Shown in pieces: positions 36,024 to 45,300 of a stretch of 64,000 nt of DNA. The notes under the pieces are model-generated. The model was not told the origin of the DNA. It did no database searches and saw only the letters and a program-made list of their open reading frames with translations. Position 1 is the first letter of the stretch, and the number at the start of each line of letters is the position of its first letter. Position numbers and translations under genes: made by a program. Origin of the DNA: Isoptericola variabilis 225 (GTDB lineage: Bacteria; Actinomycetota; Actinomycetes; Actinomycetales; Cellulomonadaceae); the NCBI RefSeq assembly GCF_000215105.1, contig NC_015588.1, positions 2,790,001 to 2,854,000 on the forward strand, read 5' to 3'.

Positions 36024-36815
36024 ATGCCCGAGATCGACCACTTCACCTACGGCGTCGTCACACCGGCGCTCGCCTACCTCGCGTCGTGCATCGGCGCCGC
36101 GACCGGACTGTCCGCGACGTCCCGTGCCCGCGCCGCACGCACCGCGCGCGAGCGGGCCGTCTGGCTCGTGGTGGGAGCCGTGGCCATCGGCGGCACCGCC
36201 ATCTGGGTCATGCACTTCATCGCGATGCTCGGCTTCACCGTCGACGGCATGCCGATCAACTACGACATGACCACGACCGTCCTGAGCGCGCTCGTCGCGA
36301 TCCTGGTCGTGGCCGCGGGGCTGTTCCTCGTCGGCTTCAAGGGCGACCGGCTCCCCTTCCTGCTCGGCGGCGGCATGGTCGCCGGCCTCGGCGTCGCGGC
36401 GATGCACTACATGGGCATGGCCGCGATGCGCATGACGGGGCACGTCCACTACACGGGCTGGGTCGTCGGCGTCTCGGTCCTCATCGCGGTCGTCGCGGCG
36501 ACCGCCGCGCTGTGGCTCTCGGTCAACGTGCGCGGCGCGCTCGCGACGACGGGGGCCGCGATGGTCATGGGCGTCGCCGTGGCGGGCATGCACTACACGG
36601 GCATGGCGGCCGTGCACGTCACGGGCGAGCCCGGCACGCCCACGGAGGGCACGACGCTGTTCAACCTCATCGGGCCGCTCATCCTCGTCGTCGTCGGCCT
36701 GACGCTCACGCTCACGTTCATCGTCGCGATGTGGCCGACCGAGGACGAGATGCGCGAGCAGGAGGAGCTCGAGGAGCGCATCCGCCGCGCGAAGGAGCGC
36801 GCCGCCCGCGTCTGA
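36024..36815 (+). CDS. MHYT-domain integral membrane sensor
   Basis: A 263-residue protein with about seven membrane helices. The MHYT signature appears three times: IWVMHFIAMLGFTV, AAMHYMGMAAMRM and AGMHYTGMAAVHV. These His/Met pairs may bind copper or gas ligands. There is no GGDEF, EAL or kinase output; the C-terminus is a short acidic/basic helix (MREQEELEERIRRAKERAARV). GGAGGGG precedes ATG 36024. The diverged paralogue at 36922 follows after a 106-bp gap. Confidence 0.9.
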   Translation: MPEIDHFTYGVVTPALAYLASCIGAATGLSATSRARAARTARERAVWLVVGAVAIGGTAIWVMHFIAMLGFTVDGMPINYDMTTTVLSALVAILVVAAGLFLVGFKGDRLPFLLGGGMVAGLGVAAMHYMGMAAMRMTGHVHYTGWVVGVSVLIAVVAATAALWLSVNVRGALATTGAAMVMGVAVAGMHYTGMAAVHVTGEPGTPTEGTTLFNLIGPLILVVVGLTLTLTFIVAMWPTEDEMREQEELEERIRRAKERAARV

Positions 36816-36921
36816 CGCCGCCGCCCGCGGTCGCGGTCGCGGTCCCATGCCTCGGACAACGCCTTCCGCCATGCGGGACGCGCTGCTAGAACAGGGACCA
36901 CGTCGTGACGGGAGGTGACCT

Positions 36922-37764
36922 GTGCTCGAGACCGACCAGTTCGCCTACGGGGTGATCGTGCCCGTCCTCGCCTTCGTGGTGTCCTGCCTCGGGTGCGGGC
37001 TCGGGCTCGCCGCAGCAGCGCGCGGACGCGCGGCGTCGTCGCGGCTCCACCGCGGGGCGTGGCTCGTCGTCGCGGCGATCGCGGTCGGCGGCGTCGGCGT
37101 GTGGTCGCTGCACGCGGCCGCCCTGCTCGGGTTCGACGTCGAGGGCGCCGAGGTCCGCTACGACGTCCCGACGGCGGCCGCGAGCGTCGGCGTCGCCGTC
37201 CTGCTCGTCGGCGCCGGCCTGCGCGTGGTGAGCGCGCGCGGCGACCGGCCGGCGGCGCTCGCCCTCGGCGGGGCCCTGGCGGGGCTGGGCGTCGTGGGCA
37301 CGCACCACGTCGGCGTGGCCGCCGTGCGCCTGGAGGGCGAGATCCACCTGCACCCGGCGCCGGTCGCGGCGTCGGCCGTCCTGGCGGTCGCGGGCGCGGT
37401 CCTCGCCCTGCGCTGGAACGTGCTGCACCGGGACTGGCGCACGACGACGGGCGCCGCGCTCGCGCTGGGCCTCGCGGTCTCGGGCACGCACTACACGGGC
37501 ATGGCGGCCGTGTCGGTGTCCGGTGCGGGCGGCGAGGTCCTCACCGGCACCGACCCGGGCGTGCTGGTGACCCCGTTCCTCGTCCTCGTCGTCGGCACGA
37601 CGATCGTGCTCGCGTTCGTCGTCTGCCTGTGGCCGACGGAGGAGGAGATCCGGGCGCAGGGCGTGCTGGCCGCCCGACGGCGCTACGCGGCCTTGGCGAC
37701 GTCCTCGGCGTCGGCGCGCCCGAGCTCGTCGCGCAGCTCGTCCCGCGTGACGCCGTCGAGGTAG
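36922..37764 (+). CDS. Degenerate MHYT paralogue
   Basis: A 280-residue paralogue of the preceding gene, starting at GTG 36922 (GGGAGG upstream). The first signature has become GVWSLHAAALLGFDV, where Met-His-Tyr is lost, the second GTHHVGVAAVRL, and the third GTHYTGMAAVSV is intact. The tail (RRYAALATSSASARPSSSRSSSRVTPSR) is low-complexity and is translated from sequence that also encodes the end of the convergent MFS gene. It may be a fading or modified sensor. Confidence 0.8.
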   Translation: MLETDQFAYGVIVPVLAFVVSCLGCGLGLAAAARGRAASSRLHRGAWLVVAAIAVGGVGVWSLHAAALLGFDVEGAEVRYDVPTAAASVGVAVLLVGAGLRVVSARGDRPAALALGGALAGLGVVGTHHVGVAAVRLEGEIHLHPAPVAASAVLAVAGAVLALRWNVLHRDWRTTTGAALALGLAVSGTHYTGMAAVSVSGAGGEVLTGTDPGVLVTPFLVLVVGTTIVLAFVVCLWPTEEEIRAQGVLAARRRYAALATSSASARPSSSRSSSRVTPSR

Positions 37765-39011
37765 ACGACCTCGAGGTGGGGCCGCTGCAGCAGGCGGTAG
37801 CGGACCTTGAGGTGCCAGTTGCGCACGGCCCACACGGTCGCGCCGGCCGCGACGACGAACGTGGCGATCGAGCCCACGAGGATCGCCCAGCGCGGGCCCA
37901 GCGTCTCGCCGACCCAGCCCACGAACGGTGACCCGACCGGCGTCGCGCCGAGGAACACCATCATGTAGAGCGCCATGACGCGGCCGCGCACGAGCGGGTC
38001 GGTCGACGTCTGGATGGTCGAGTTGGCCGCGGTCATCATCGTGAGCGACGCGAGGCCGACCGGGATGCACGCGAGCATGTACGTCTCGTAGGTCGGCATG
38101 AGCGCCATGACCGCCGTCGCGACGGCGAACGCGAACGCCGAGCCGATGACGAGCCGCACACGCGGCCGGTCACGCCGGGCGGCGAGCAGGGCGCCGGTGA
38201 GGGAGCCGATCGCCAGGACGGAGCCGAGGATGCCGTACTCCCCCGCGCCCTTGCCGAACTCGACGCGCGCCATCATGGCGGAGGTGAGCTGGAAGTTGAG
38301 GCCGAACGTCGACACCACGGCCATGACGACCATGATCACGACGATGTCGGTGCGGCCGCGCACGTAGCGCACGCCCTCCCGGATCTGCCCCTTGGCGCGG
38401 GGCGCCGACGGGAGGGTGCGCAGCTCGCGCGTGCGCATGAGCGCGAGCGCGATGATCGTGGCGCCGAACGTGAACCCGTTGATGAGGAACACCCAGCCGG
38501 CGCCGACGGCGGCGATGAGCAGGCCCGCGATGCCCGGGCCCACGAGGCGCGCGGCGTTGAACGACGCGCTGTTGAGCCCGACGGCGTTCGACAGCTTCTC
38601 GGCAGGGACCATCTCGGCCACGAACGTCTGGCGGACCGGGTTGTCGAGCGCGGACACGACACCGAGCAGCAGCGCGAAGCCGTAGACGTGCCACAGCTCG
38701 GCGTGCCCGGACAGGACGAGCGCGCCCAGCCCGAGGGCGAGCACGCCCATGCCGCCCTGCGTGGCCATGAGCAGGCGGCGCCGCGGCAGGCGGTCGGCGA
38801 GCAGGCCGGCCCACGGCGACAGCACGAGGAACGGCAGGAACTGCAGCGCGGTCGTCACGCCGACGGCGACACCGGAGTTGTCGGTGAGCTCGGTCAGGAC
38901 GATCCAGTCCTGGGCGATGCGCTGCATCCACGTGCCGATGTTGGCGACGAGGGCTGCGGCGAACCAGATGCGGTAGTTGCGGTATCGGAGCGAGGAGAAC
39001 GTCGCGCTCAT
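37683..39011 (-). CDS. MFS transporter, probable drug/metabolite exporter
   Basis: A 442-residue permease with 12 predicted helices. MFS landmarks include LADRLPRRRLLMATQGGMGV (loop 2-3 motif G-x-x-x-D-R), SALDNPVRQTFVAEMVP and LMRTRELRTLPSAPRAKG (central loop). The pattern resembles the enterobactin/DHA3-type exporters. ATG 39011 overlaps the marR stop (ATGA). The last 82 bp overlap the convergent MHYT paralogue on the other strand. Confidence 0.92.
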   Translation of the reverse strand: MSATFSSLRYRNYRIWFAAALVANIGTWMQRIAQDWIVLTELTDNSGVAVGVTTALQFLPFLVLSPWAGLLADRLPRRRLLMATQGGMGVLALGLGALVLSGHAELWHVYGFALLLGVVSALDNPVRQTFVAEMVPAEKLSNAVGLNSASFNAARLVGPGIAGLLIAAVGAGWVFLINGFTFGATIIALALMRTRELRTLPSAPRAKGQIREGVRYVRGRTDIVVIMVVMAVVSTFGLNFQLTSAMMARVEFGKGAGEYGILGSVLAIGSLTGALLAARRDRPRVRLVIGSAFAFAVATAVMALMPTYETYMLACIPVGLASLTMMTAANSTIQTSTDPLVRGRVMALYMMVFLGATPVGSPFVGWVGETLGPRWAILVGSIATFVVAAGATVWAVRNWHLKVRYRLLQRPHLEVVYLDGVTRDELRDELGRADAEDVAKAA

Positions 39012-39523
39012 CGTGCGGCGATCCTGATCAGCAGGTCGGTGGCTCGGGCCAAGGTCTCTCGTTCGTCGGGGGTGAGGTGGGACAGCTGCTGGGTGAGCCA
39101 GGCGTCGCGCCGACGGCGGGTCTCGACGACCTCGCGCGCGCCGGCGTCGGTCAGGCGGACCACGACCTGGCGGCCGTCGGTCGGGTGCTCGACCTTCTCG
39201 ACCAGGCCCAGCTCTGCCAGCGTGTTGACCATGCGGGTCATGGCCGGCGGCTTGGTGCGCTCGTGCTCCGCCAGCGCGCCGGGGCTCATCTCGCCGTGCT
39301 TGTGCAGCACGGTCAGCACGCCGAACTGCCCCTCCGGCAGGTCCGCCTCGCCGCGCTGCGCGCGCAGCTGTCGGCTCACGCGGGTCAGGGCCACGCGCAG
39401 CTCGCCGCCGAGCGCGCCGGGTCGCGTGCGGTTGCGCGGGATCGAGGTGCCCGACGACGGTGCGGCGGCGGGTGCACCGGCCCCGGCCGGCGTGCGGGCG
39501 GCGGGCGGGGCGGGGTTCGGCAT
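39008..39523 (-). CDS. MarR-family regulator of the MFS gene
   Basis: A 171-residue protein from ATG 39523. A 40-residue Pro/Ala-rich leader precedes the MarR fold: LRVALTRVSRQLRAQ, the winged helix MSPGALAEHERTKPPAMTRMVNTLAELGLVEKVEHPTDGRQVVVRLTDAGA, and a C-terminal helix bundle. It heads the marR-MFS operon, as for efflux controls. A near-perfect palindrome 14 bp before its start is its likely operator. Confidence 0.92.
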   Translation of the reverse strand: MPNPAPPAARTPAGAGAPAAAPSSGTSIPRNRTRPGALGGELRVALTRVSRQLRAQRGEADLPEGQFGVLTVLHKHGEMSPGALAEHERTKPPAMTRMVNTLAELGLVEKVEHPTDGRQVVVRLTDAGAREVVETRRRRDAWLTQQLSHLTPDERETLARATDLLIRIAAR

Positions 39524-39536
39524 GCTTCTTACTCTA

Positions 39537-39559
39537 GGTCATTACCCTCGGTAACGACC
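39537..39559. promoter_or_regulatory. MarR operator-like palindrome
   Basis: GGTCATTACC (39537-39546), CTC, GGTAACGACC (39550-39559): 9 of 10 positions are complementary. It lies just upstream of the marR start at 39523, overlapping the probable -10 region, and fits MarR-type binding, so the operon is probably self-repressed. Confidence 0.7.
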
Positions 39560-39602
39560 AGAGGCCGCGGCCGATCGTGCGCGGTCTCACACCAGGACAG
39601 GC

Positions 39603-40322
39603 CTACCGGGCGAGGCGGCCGGCCCTGAGGACACCTGTCGCAGCACTCACCAGCGCGTGCGAAGCACGACGGAACTCGGCGACGCTGCTCTCGAGCTCGC
39701 GGCGGGCACGAGCCTGGTGAACGCGCCGGTCCTTGAGGCTCAGCCACCGGGCGAGCGACGGCACGTCGGCCAGCACGGCAGAGCGCTGGGCGAACCCCTC
39801 CGGGTCCAGGGTCTCCATCCAGACGGCGAGGCGGCGGACCCGGTCGGCGTAGCCGTCGGGGATCAGGCCGTGGGCACGCAGATCCGCCAGAGCCACCAGT
39901 TCGCTCGGCGGGCGTCCGGCATCGTTCTCCTCGAGCACCACCAGGCCCCGGGCGCGAGCCTCGACGAACACCTTCGCGAGCAGGCCGTCACGGTACGCGT
40001 TGGCCTGCCGGATCGGCTCCCAGTCCTCGTCGTACGCGTCGTTCAACCCCCACATCCGCGCGGAGCCACCGGGGAACCTGCCGGCCCTGCTCCGCGTGTC
40101 GAGCCCCGCCCGCCGGGTGACCTCCGCCTCGAGCGCGTAGCAGGTGTCGCACAGCGTCTGCGAGAGGCGGAACATACTCATGGGCCAGGTCCCGAGGAGG
40201 CACGCGGTGCACAGCCTCCCGTGCGAGATGGGCCGCCGGCCGACGCGCGTCATCCGCGCGGCCTGCCGGGGTCCCGGACGCCACTCGACGCCGCCGGACG
40301 GGTTCAGGAACATGTCGCTCAC
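39603..40322 (-). CDS. Orphan Cys-rich (zinc-ribbon-like) hypothetical protein
   Basis: A 239-residue protein from GTG 40322 (GGGAG upstream). Residues about 38-65 contain LCTACLLGTWPMSMFRLSQTLCDTCYALE, two CxxC pairs spaced like a zinc ribbon. The remainder is charged, helical and unfamiliar (WGLNDAYDEDWEPIRQANAYRDGLLAKVFVEARARGLVVLEE). No homologous family comes to mind, and it stands alone, with the NCS2 gene after it. A nucleic-acid or regulatory role is possible but not shown. Confidence 0.7.
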   Translation of the reverse strand: MSDMFLNPSGGVEWRPGPRQAARMTRVGRRPISHGRLCTACLLGTWPMSMFRLSQTLCDTCYALEAEVTRRAGLDTRSRAGRFPGGSARMWGLNDAYDEDWEPIRQANAYRDGLLAKVFVEARARGLVVLEENDAGRPPSELVALADLRAHGLIPDGYADRVRRLAVWMETLDPEGFAQRSAVLADVPSLARWLSLKDRRVHQARARRELESSVAEFRRASHALVSAATGVLRAGRLAR

Positions 40323-40493
40323 CAGGGCTCCCTTCGCTCTTTCCGCCACGGGTTCGTGGTGGACCGGTCTTCCTCCTGGGGCACCGTGCGCGAGGTTGCG
40401 CGGTTGCCGGACCAGCACGCGGAGGGCGTATCGCTGGTCGCTCGTGACCTGGGGAGAAACATAGCGGACGCCACCGACGCACGAGAAAGCGCA

Positions 40494-40519
40494 CGGCCCG
40501 TGCTCGTGAGCACGGGCCG
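40494..40519 (-). terminator. Hairpin after the NCS2 permease gene
   Basis: CGGCCCGTGCTC (40494-40505) and GAGCACGGGCCG (40508-40519) form a 12-bp near-perfect palindrome that can act as a terminator about 45 bp past the stop at 40564, and separates the permease from the gene starting at 40322. Confidence 0.6.
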
Positions 40520-40563
40520 AGCGCGATGCAGCGTCGGTGCGGCCGGGCGCACCCGACGGACGG

Positions 40564-42024
40564 TCAGACCCCGAGCGCCGCCTGGATGGGCTCGAGCGTG
40601 AAGTACACGACGAACAGCGCGGACGCGATCCACATCAGCGGGTGCACCTGGCGCACCTTGCCCAGCGCGATCTTGATGAGCACGAACGCGATGAAGCCCG
40701 CACCGATGCCGTCGGCGATCGAGAACGTGAACGGCATGACGACGATCGTGAGAAACGCGGGGATCGCGATCTCGACGTCCTTCCACGAGATCGCGGCGAC
40801 CTGGGCCATCATCAGGTACCCGACGAACACGAGCGCCGGCGCGGCCGCCTCGTACGGCACGAGCGCGACGATCGGCGACAGGAACGTCGCGAGCAGGAAC
40901 GCCACGCCCGTGACGACCGACGCGAGACCGGTGCGCGCGCCCTCGCCGACGCCCGACGTCGACTCCACGTATGCGGTGTTGGACGAGACGCTGCCCGCGC
41001 CGCCGGCGACGGCCGCGAGGGAGTCGACCACGAGGATGTTGCGGGTCTTGGGCGGGTTGCCCTTCTCGTCGAGCAGGCCGGCCTCGCCGCCGACGGCGAC
41101 CATCGTGCCCATCGTGTCGAAGAAGTCGGCGAGCAGCAGCGAGAACACCAGGAGGATCACCGTGACGATCGCGATGTTCTCGAACGAGCCCAGCAGGGAG
41201 AACTGCCCGAGGAGGCCGAAGTCCGGGACGGTGGCGACGCCGTCGAACGCCGGTGCGTTGAGGTTGAAGCCGTTGGGGTTGCCGTCGGCCTTGGTACCGA
41301 TGTGCAGCGTGTTCTCGATGACGACCGCGAGCGCCGTCGCCGTGATGATGGCGATGAGCAGCGCGCCGCGGACTTTGCGGACGAACAGCACGATCGTCAG
41401 GACGAGCCCGACGACGAACACGAGGACGGGCCAGGTGCCGAGGTTGCCGAGCGTGACGACGGTGCCCGCGCCCGGGACGACGAAGCCGGCGTTGACGAAG
41501 CCGATGAGCGCGATGAACAGACCGATGCCGACGCTGATGGCCGTCTTGAGCTCGACGGGGACGGCCTTGAACACCGCCTCGCGGAAGCCGGTGAGCACGA
41601 GCGCCAGGATGATCAGGCCCTCGATGACCACGAGGCCCATCGCGTCGGCCCAGGTGACGCCCTCGAGCGTCGCGATCGAGTAGGCGACGACCGCGTTGAG
41701 GCCCAGGCCCGCGGCGAGCGCGATCGGGAAGTTGGCGAAGACGCCCATCGCGATCGTGAGCAGGCCGGCGACGAGCGCGGTCGCCGCGGCGATCATGCCG
41801 AAGTTGGGGCCGGGCTCCGTGCCGCCGCCGAGCACCTGCCCGGTGCCGTCGTTGACGGTGCCGATGATGAGCGGGTTGAGGACGATGATGTAGCTCATCG
41901 CGAAGAACGTGACCAGACCGCCCCGGATCTCGGTCCCGATCGTCGAGCCTCGCTCGGTGATCTTGAAGAAGCGGTCGATCGCGCTCAGCTCGCGCTCCAG
42001 CGGCGCGGAGGTGGTGTTCGCCAT
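40564..42024 (-). CDS. NCS2 family purine/pyrimidine permease (AzgA-like)
   Basis: A 486-residue permease with about 12 to 14 membrane segments. Its head, IDRFFKITERGSTIGTEIRGGLVTFFAMSYIIVLNPLI, and the motif AAATALVAGLLTIAMGVFANFPIALAAGLGLNAVVAYSI are typical of the AzgA (adenine/guanine/hypoxanthine) branch, and TSGVGEGARTGLASVVTGVAFLL is the conserved TM10-like region. ATG 42024 is the conserved start. It imports purine bases by proton symport. Confidence 0.92.
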   Translation of the reverse strand: MANTTSAPLERELSAIDRFFKITERGSTIGTEIRGGLVTFFAMSYIIVLNPLIIGTVNDGTGQVLGGGTEPGPNFGMIAAATALVAGLLTIAMGVFANFPIALAAGLGLNAVVAYSIATLEGVTWADAMGLVVIEGLIILALVLTGFREAVFKAVPVELKTAISVGIGLFIALIGFVNAGFVVPGAGTVVTLGNLGTWPVLVFVVGLVLTIVLFVRKVRGALLIAIITATALAVVIENTLHIGTKADGNPNGFNLNAPAFDGVATVPDFGLLGQFSLLGSFENIAIVTVILLVFSLLLADFFDTMGTMVAVGGEAGLLDEKGNPPKTRNILVVDSLAAVAGGAGSVSSNTAYVESTSGVGEGARTGLASVVTGVAFLLATFLSPIVALVPYEAAAPALVFVGYLMMAQVAAISWKDVEIAIPAFLTIVVMPFTFSIADGIGAGFIAFVLIKIALGKVRQVHPLMWIASALFVVYFTLEPIQAALGV

Positions 42025-42131
42025 GGGCGCAATCGTGCCAGAGCCGGGGAAGGCCGCGGCACGCGCCGACCGGATCGTGACTGCGATTTAACACACAGGC
42101 CCCGCACGACGACGGCACCTACGATGGCGAC

Positions 42132-42389
42132 GTGCCCTCCATCGTCAAGCTCCTGATCCACCCGGAGCTGCGCAAGCCCACGCCGCCGCCGCAGCGCGTG
42201 GACCTGCGGAAGGTCATCGTCGCGGGCATGGTCGCGTGGGCCGTCGCGCTCGTGGTGCTGGGCGTGCTGGCGGCGGTCGGGCGCGTGAGCACCGAGGTCG
42301 TCGTGACCTGCGTCGCCGGGCTGCTGCTCGGCTGCGCCGGGCTGCTGTGGGAGCGGCGGAACCGGCGCAGCTACCGCGGCGAGGACTGA
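42132..42389 (+). CDS. DUF2530 small membrane protein
   Basis: An 85-residue actinobacterial protein from GTG 42132: a basic N-terminal tail (HPELRKPTPPPQRVDLRKV), two membrane helices (VIVAGMVAWAVALVVLGVLAAVG; EVVVTCVAGLLLGCAGLLWERR) and a short charged end RRSYRGED. This is the DUF2530 pattern. Function unknown. Its stop lies 19 bp inside the convergent ATPase gene's 3' end. Confidence 0.8.
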   Translation: MPSIVKLLIHPELRKPTPPPQRVDLRKVIVAGMVAWAVALVVLGVLAAVGRVSTEVVVTCVAGLLLGCAGLLWERRNRRSYRGED

Positions 42390-45300
42390 GCGCCCGGCTC
42401 GGCGTCCCAGGCGGTCGCGGCCCACAGGCGCGCGGCGTCGTCGGGCGCGCAGAGCGCCGCCCGGAACAGCGCAGCGAGGCCGGGACGTCCGACGACGTCG
42501 GCCAGCGCGTGCGCGAGCGCGTCGGTGCCGGTGGCGTGCGGCTCGCCGTCGGCGCTCACCCACCACGCGACCGCCACGCCGTCGACGACCAGCTCCTCGT
42601 GCGCCCACCAGTGGTCGCCCAGCCGAGGGTCGAGCGCCGCCACGCGCGCGTCGAGCTCCCGCCGCTCCCCCGGCGACTCGGGCTCGGGCACGCCGTCCTC
42701 CCCCGCGACGGGCAGGTCGAGCAGGTCCGCGAGCGCCGACGCGTCGTCGGGCACCGCCGGGACGACCGGCCCGAGCTGGGCCCACCGCGCGCCCGGCGCC
42801 ACCTCGAGGTCCTCGGCCGCGTGCACGACGGCGGTGCCCACCTCGAGCGCGGGCAGCCGGTCGGGCAGGGGGTCGAGCGCGGCGGCACGCCGCTCGTCGT
42901 CGAGGTCGCGCGCGAGCCGGGCCAGGCCGCGCCACACCGCGAGCGCGTCGTGCAGCGGCACGGGCTGCCCGACGGCGGGGAGCCGGTCGAGCACGACGGG
43001 CCAGTCGTCGACGTCGAGGTCCGCGAGCGCCTCGACGCCGCCGAGCGCGCGCCGCACCTCGTCGTCGAGCCCCTCGAGCACCGCATGTGCCGCCGGCAGG
43101 AGCGGGACGTCGTCGTGCAGCGCGAACGGTGCCTCGAACCGGTCGCGCAGCCACCACGCGGTGTACGAGGGGACGCCACGGCGCGGGGCCGCGAGGAGCA
43201 CGCGCCGGGTGCGCGGCTCGCCGGCGAGGCGGCGCAGCGCCTGCGGCCAGGCGTCGTCGCCGACCGCGTCGAGGTCGGCGGCCGCCTCGACGTCGCCCAC
43301 GGGCACCGCGGGACCGAGCCGGTCGGCGAGCACGGCGAGGTAGTCGGACCAGCCGTCGAGCCAGCCGGCCGGGTCGTCCGGGTCGTGCTCCTCGTCGGGC
43401 GCCTCGCGCTCGAGGCCCGCCTCCTCGAGGGCGGCGTCGGCGCCCGTGTCCGGGGTGGCGACGTCGGGCACCGTGTAGACGGCCAGGTCGGCGTGCGAGC
43501 CGGCCGCGGCGAGCGTGGCGGGCGCGTGCCGCGCCGCGGCGTCGGGCGCGACGACGGCCAGGTCGAGCACGTCGGCGGCCCACGTGCCGGGCAAGGTCGT
43601 CTCGCGCAGCGGCGCGAGCTCGCCGTCGGCCGTCGGCACGGGCAGCTCGCCGAGCCAGAACGGCATGTCAGAAAGCTGGTGGGCCCTGTCCCACCCGGCG
43701 TCTGACACGGGCAGGGCGAGGCGGACCAGCGCGAGGACCGCGTCGACGACCTCCTGCGCGCCGGCGTCGACCGGACCGACGATGCTGCCGGCGACCGGGC
43801 CCGGCCCGACGGAGGCGTCGGCCGCGTCCGGGTCGTCGAGGAGCGCGTCGGCGGCGGCGAGCGCGACCGCGCGGACGCCAGGGTCCGCGAGGAGGCCGCG
43901 CGGGTCGGTGCGGACGGCGCCGGCCCGCACGAGCACGGGGTGCGCCGCGTCCGGGTGGACGACGCGGACGCCGAGCGTGCGCGCGATCGCGGCGAGCGCC
44001 GCGTCGTCGTCGTCCTCGGGCAGCACGACCGTGCCGCGCACGCCCCGGACCGTCCGGCCGTCGGCGAGCGGGACGCGGGCGCCCGCGAGCGCCTCGAGCA
44101 CCCCCGGGTCGGCGACGTGCGGCTCGAGCGCGGCGCAGATCGTGCGCCAGCGGTGCGGCGGCAGGCCGTCGGGCAGGTCGTCGACGACGTCGGCGAGGCT
44201 GACCGTCGCGGCACCGAGCGTCCGCGCGACGGCGTGGTGGCGCGGGTCGAGCGCCACGAGGCCCGGCACGACGGGTGCGAGCGCCTCGACGAGGCGCGCG
44301 TCGTCGCCCGCGGGGCCCGTGAGCACGACCGCCTCCTGCGGCGCGACGCCGCCCACGACCGGGGCCGCGCGGAGGGCGTCGAGCGCGGCCTCGCGGATCG
44401 CCGCGTCGAGGTCCGACGCCGGCAGCCCGGTCGGGACGAGCGCGAGCACGTCGCGCCGCGGCCCGGTGGATTCGGGAGCAGCTGCGGTGGTCTCGGTGGT
44501 CTCGGCGCCCTCGGTGGCGAGGCGTGCGAGCAGGTCGGCGTACGCGTGGCCCGCCTCGCGGGCCAGGCGCGCGGACGCAGGTCCGGGCTGCACCAGACGC
44601 CGGCCTGGGTCGACGGGGAACGACGCGACGAGCAGCGCCGGGAACGTCAGCGGCACGTCCGTGGGCGTGGGGGCGTGCAGGACGCGGGACGTGCCGCCGT
44701 CGGCGAGCGACGCCGTCGTGCCCGGGCGAGGCAGCGCCCACACGAGCGACCAGTCCGCGCGGCGCTGCTCGAGCGGCAGGTCCGCGAGCTCGGCGGCGTC
44801 GAACGTGCCCGTCCTCCGCTCGGTGACCCACCGTGCACCGACTTCGTCTACGAGGCGCTGTGGGCGTGATTTCTGGCCCGGTTCGCCCGATTCGTCCTGA
44901 TCCTCGACAACAGAAATCACGCCCACAGCGGAGAGGGCGGGCAGCGCGAGGAGGAGGCCGTCGTCGACGGCGTCGAGCTGGGCGCGCACGGACGCGACGG
45001 CGTCGTCGTCGCGCAGCACGAGCTCGACGACGGTGTCGTAGGCGGCGTCGGGCTCGGTGAGCGCGTCGTCGTCGGGCAGGTCGCCCAGAGCGGGCGCCTC
45101 GAACGGCAGCCGCAGCACGGGCAGGGCGTCCCCGCGCTCGGCCACGGCCGCCCGCAGGCGCGCCGCGGCGTCCGACCCGCCGGACGTGACGTCGTCGAGC
45201 AGCGCCCGCGTGGCGGCGAGCGCGAACCACACTCCCCCGGTCCGCGAGCGCACCGCGACGTCGTCGGACACCGAGCGGACCGCCGCGAACCCGACGCCGA

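Noticed and set aside
43666..43707. Family 2 palindrome as an internal terminator
   Set aside because: It lies mid-gene with sense coding across it, so a terminator would cut its own gene; in-frame insertion explains it better.
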